Assembly (NCBI GenBank): GCA_002452325.1
Contig: DKFG01000280.1
Location: 46,462-53,493 of the forward strand
Direction: 5' to 3'
DNA from: Geobacter sp. UBA6802
GTDB lineage: Bacteria > Desulfobacterota > Desulfuromonadia > Geobacterales > Pseudopelobacteraceae
DNA length: 7,032 nt
The translations under genes were made by a program, and so were the position numbers. The first letter of the stretch is position 1, and each line of letters starts with the position of its first letter. Shown in pieces: positions 5,259 to 7,032 of this stretch. The notes beneath the pieces are model-generated. The model did not search any database. It had not been told where the DNA came from and saw nothing but the letters and a program-made list of their open reading frames with translations.

Positions 5259-7032
5259 ATGGGTGCAACCTCGCTTGCAACAGCCTGCTCAGGCTTGAAG
5301 CTGCGTACCAGAATGTTTCTGCTGTCACTCTTCTCCTTTACCGCTATCCTGCTCATCATCATTATGGGCAGTTTTCTTCTGAATGACGTACGGATCAACG
5401 GCAAGAACTACAAAACCATCCGCAACAGCAAAGATGCCCTGGAAAAAATCGCCCTGCTCAAATCTGACATCTACCAGCTAAACGGTGAGGTGCTCGCCTT
5501 CATGGCAGAACGGGATCGTAATGATGCTCAGGCCCTGCTGGCTAAAATCAAAGACCATACCGATGATATTGACTTCAAGTATGATGACGTTCAGGGACTG
5601 ATCGAATCGCAGCAAAAGCGAGAAGCAATTATCAAGGCGGAAGCGATCTGGACAGATTACAAGAAAACCTTGCTTGAAGAGATCATCCCCTCGGTGCAGC
5701 GCGGTGACATGGTCCGCGCCAATGCCCTGCTCAGCGGCATCCAGGAGCAGCGTTTCAGCTCCTTCAGCTCAACCATCGCCCTGATGGTTGACAACCTGCG
5801 CCGTGATGTCTATCAGACGGAAAAGCAGATCACTGCCATCACCCGCAGCAAAACCATTACAACGGCTGCTGTTATCTTTATTCTGATCACCCTGATTACC
5901 GTACTTTCCACCTTCATTACCGAGTCGGTCACCCGCCCGATCAAGCGTTGCGTTGATTTTGCCAAGCAGGTGGCAGGCGGTTCGCTGGAAGACCGGCTGA
6001 CCATCAAGGCCTGCGGCGAGGTGGGAGATCTGGCTGCCGCCATGAACACCATGGCCGAAAATCTCCACAACATCATCATCCGCCTGAATGCCTCAACCGG
6101 CGAGCTGACCGTAATCGACCGCAACATCGAGACAGCGGCCCGTCAGGTCGTGGGGGCAACCCGGCTGCAGGAAGATGCCATCAGTGAGACCTCCCGCACG
6201 GTTGAGCTGATCAACGGTTCGGTACATGAGATCTCCGAAGGGGTTGACCAACTTTCCTGTTCGACAACCGAGACATCCTCTTCAATCCTGCAGATGGCCG
6301 CCAGCATTGAGGAGGTCGCACTTAATACCGACAAGCTGGGCGAGTCGGTGGATGAAGTCAGCTCCTCCGTGATCCAGATGGCGACCTCCATCAAAGGGAT
6401 CGGCAACAACATCACCAGCCTGCTGGATGCCTCCACCACCACCGCCTCCTCGGTGGCCGAGATGGATGCCACCATCCGCCAGGTGGAGAGAAATGCCATG
6501 GATACGGCCATTATCTCGGAAACCGTCAAGACCGATGCCGCCAATGGACTGAAATCGGTACAGGAGACGATTGTCGGCATGCAGGAGATCCGTCGCGCCT
6601 CCCGGATCACGGCCGAGGTGGTGGAGCACCTTTCACTGCGTGCTCACGACATCGGCGCGATCCTGTCGGTGATTGACGAAGTGGCCGAACAGACCAACCT
6701 GCTGGCCCTGAATGCCGCAATTATCGCTGCCCAGGCTGGCGAACACGGCAAAGGGTTTGCCGTAGTGGCAGATGAGATCAAGGAACTGGCCGAGCGCACC
6801 TCGACCTCAACCCGTGAAATAGCCCAGGTTATTACCGGCGTCCAGGAAGATACCGGTCGGGCTGTGGCGGCCATCAATCAGGCAGAACTGGCCATCGGTG
6901 CCGGTGAAGAGCTGTCCGAACGCTCCGGCGCTGCGCTTGAAAAGATCGTGGCCGGTGTCCGTCAGGCTGGTCTGCAGATTGACGCCATTGCCCGGGCCAC
7001 GGTGGAGCAGGCCAAAGGCAGCCAGAGCATCC
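5259..7032 (+). CDS. Methyl-accepting chemotaxis protein, 3' end beyond the window
   Basis: This is a transmembrane chemoreceptor that would control CheA kinase through CheW. The 591 visible codons begin at an ATG preceded by AAAGGA (5243-5248) and stay open to the right edge. A short basic N-terminus leads to TM1 (about 19-42), a periplasmic helical sensor (about 43-199, four-helix-bundle style, no recognisable ligand motif), TM2 (about 202-222), and a HAMP domain (about 223-276, with Pro227 and the EVGDL motif at 254-258). A long coiled coil then runs to the signalling hairpin, whose conserved stretch is DEVAEQTNLLALNAA (473-487) followed by AGEHGKGFAVVADEI (493-507). Two oddities are described separately: the tip reads NAAIIAAQAGE, where most receptors have NAAxEAARAGE, and the region between HAMP and tip contains four 28-residue repeats. 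HAMP end to tip is about 215 residues, against roughly 120 in E. coli Tsr. The C-terminal arm is cut off. Confidence 0.93.
   Translation, partial: MGATSLATACSGLKLRTRMFLLSLFSFTAILLIIIMGSFLLNDVRINGKNYKTIRNSKDALEKIALLKSDIYQLNGEVLAFMAERDRNDAQALLAKIKDHTDDIDFKYDDVQGLIESQQKREAIIKAEAIWTDYKKTLLEEIIPSVQRGDMVRANALLSGIQEQRFSSFSSTIALMVDNLRRDVYQTEKQITAITRSKTITTAAVIFILITLITVLSTFITESVTRPIKRCVDFAKQVAGGSLEDRLTIKACGEVGDLAAAMNTMAENLHNIIIRLNASTGELTVIDRNIETAARQVVGATRLQEDAISETSRTVELINGSVHEISEGVDQLSCSTTETSSSILQMAASIEEVALNTDKLGESVDEVSSSVIQMATSIKGIGNNITSLLDASTTTASSVAEMDATIRQVERNAMDTAIISETVKTDAANGLKSVQETIVGMQEIRRASRITAEVVEHLSLRAHDIGAILSVIDEVAEQTNLLALNAAIIAAQAGEHGKGFAVVADEIKELAERTSTSTREIAQVITGVQEDTGRAVAAINQAELAIGAGEELSERSGAALEKIVAGVRQAGLQIDAIARATVEQAKGSQSI
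6192..6527 (+). repeat. Four tandem 28-residue (84-base) protein repeats in the chemoreceptor
   Basis: Residues 312-423 align as four units of exactly 28 residues (four heptads): 312-339, 340-367, 368-395 and 396-423. Units two and three are closest: SSSILQMAASIEEV and SSSVIQMATSIKGI open them, and unit four opens ASSVAEMDATIRQV. The shared pattern is roughly [SA]-S-[ST]-[VI]-x-x-M-x-x-[ST]-I-x-x-[VI]. The first unit, opening SRTVELINGSVHEI, is the most diverged. Such units would insert as whole coiled-coil turns and lengthen the receptor stalk. Confidence 0.55.

Noticed and set aside
6143..6610. 155-codon open frame on the - strand opposite the chemoreceptor gene, with further antisense frames at 5769-6127 and 6282-6877
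   Set aside because: The translations are Ser/Arg- or Gly/His-rich with no domain pattern, and lie opposite a fully supported chemoreceptor gene. They are frame shadows.

Overview
The window looks like chromosome of a Gram-negative deltaproteobacterium, most likely of the Geobacter/Trichlorobacter group (Desulfuromonadia). This is an inference from protein style: a Cys-bearing Rrf2 regulator, a short SLT-type lytic transglycosylase paired with a LEA14-type lipoprotein, and a large membrane chemoreceptor, all in moderately GC-rich DNA. No search was possible, so the genus is a guess. All six genes lie on the + strand and coding density is high. I see no insertion sequence, prophage, CRISPR array, tRNA or rRNA.

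Layout. Bases 1-40 hold the intrinsic terminator of an upstream gene outside the window. An RNase R gene (rnr, 73-2307) follows, then after 57 bases a TatC-family translocase gene (tatC, 2365-3228) with an enlarged first periplasmic loop. A 108-base gap carries a near-consensus sigma70 promoter with a dyad over its -35 box. It drives a small Rrf2-family, probably iron-sulfur, regulator (3337-3741). The next gap (3742-4003) has a second near-consensus promoter, followed about 30 bases after the predicted start site by an intrinsic-terminator hairpin. This is either a tiny RNA gene or an attenuated leader. Then come an exported lytic transglycosylase (4004-4687) and a LEA14-type lipoprotein (4684-5178), overlapping by ATGA. 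Last is a methyl-accepting chemotaxis protein gene (from 5259) that runs off the right edge.

How the genes fit together. rnr and tatC may share a transcript because no terminator is visible between them, but their functions (RNA decay, folded-protein export) are unrelated. The transglycosylase and the LEA14-like lipoprotein look like a translationally coupled cell-envelope pair. The Rrf2 regulator probably controls its own promoter and perhaps neighbouring ones. The chemoreceptor appears to be an independent unit.

This is mostly an ordinary housekeeping region and I found no clear new multi-gene system. The points most worth a second look are the promoter-terminator unit at 3776-3868, the unusual TatC, and the chemoreceptor with 28-residue internal repeats and an altered signalling tip.
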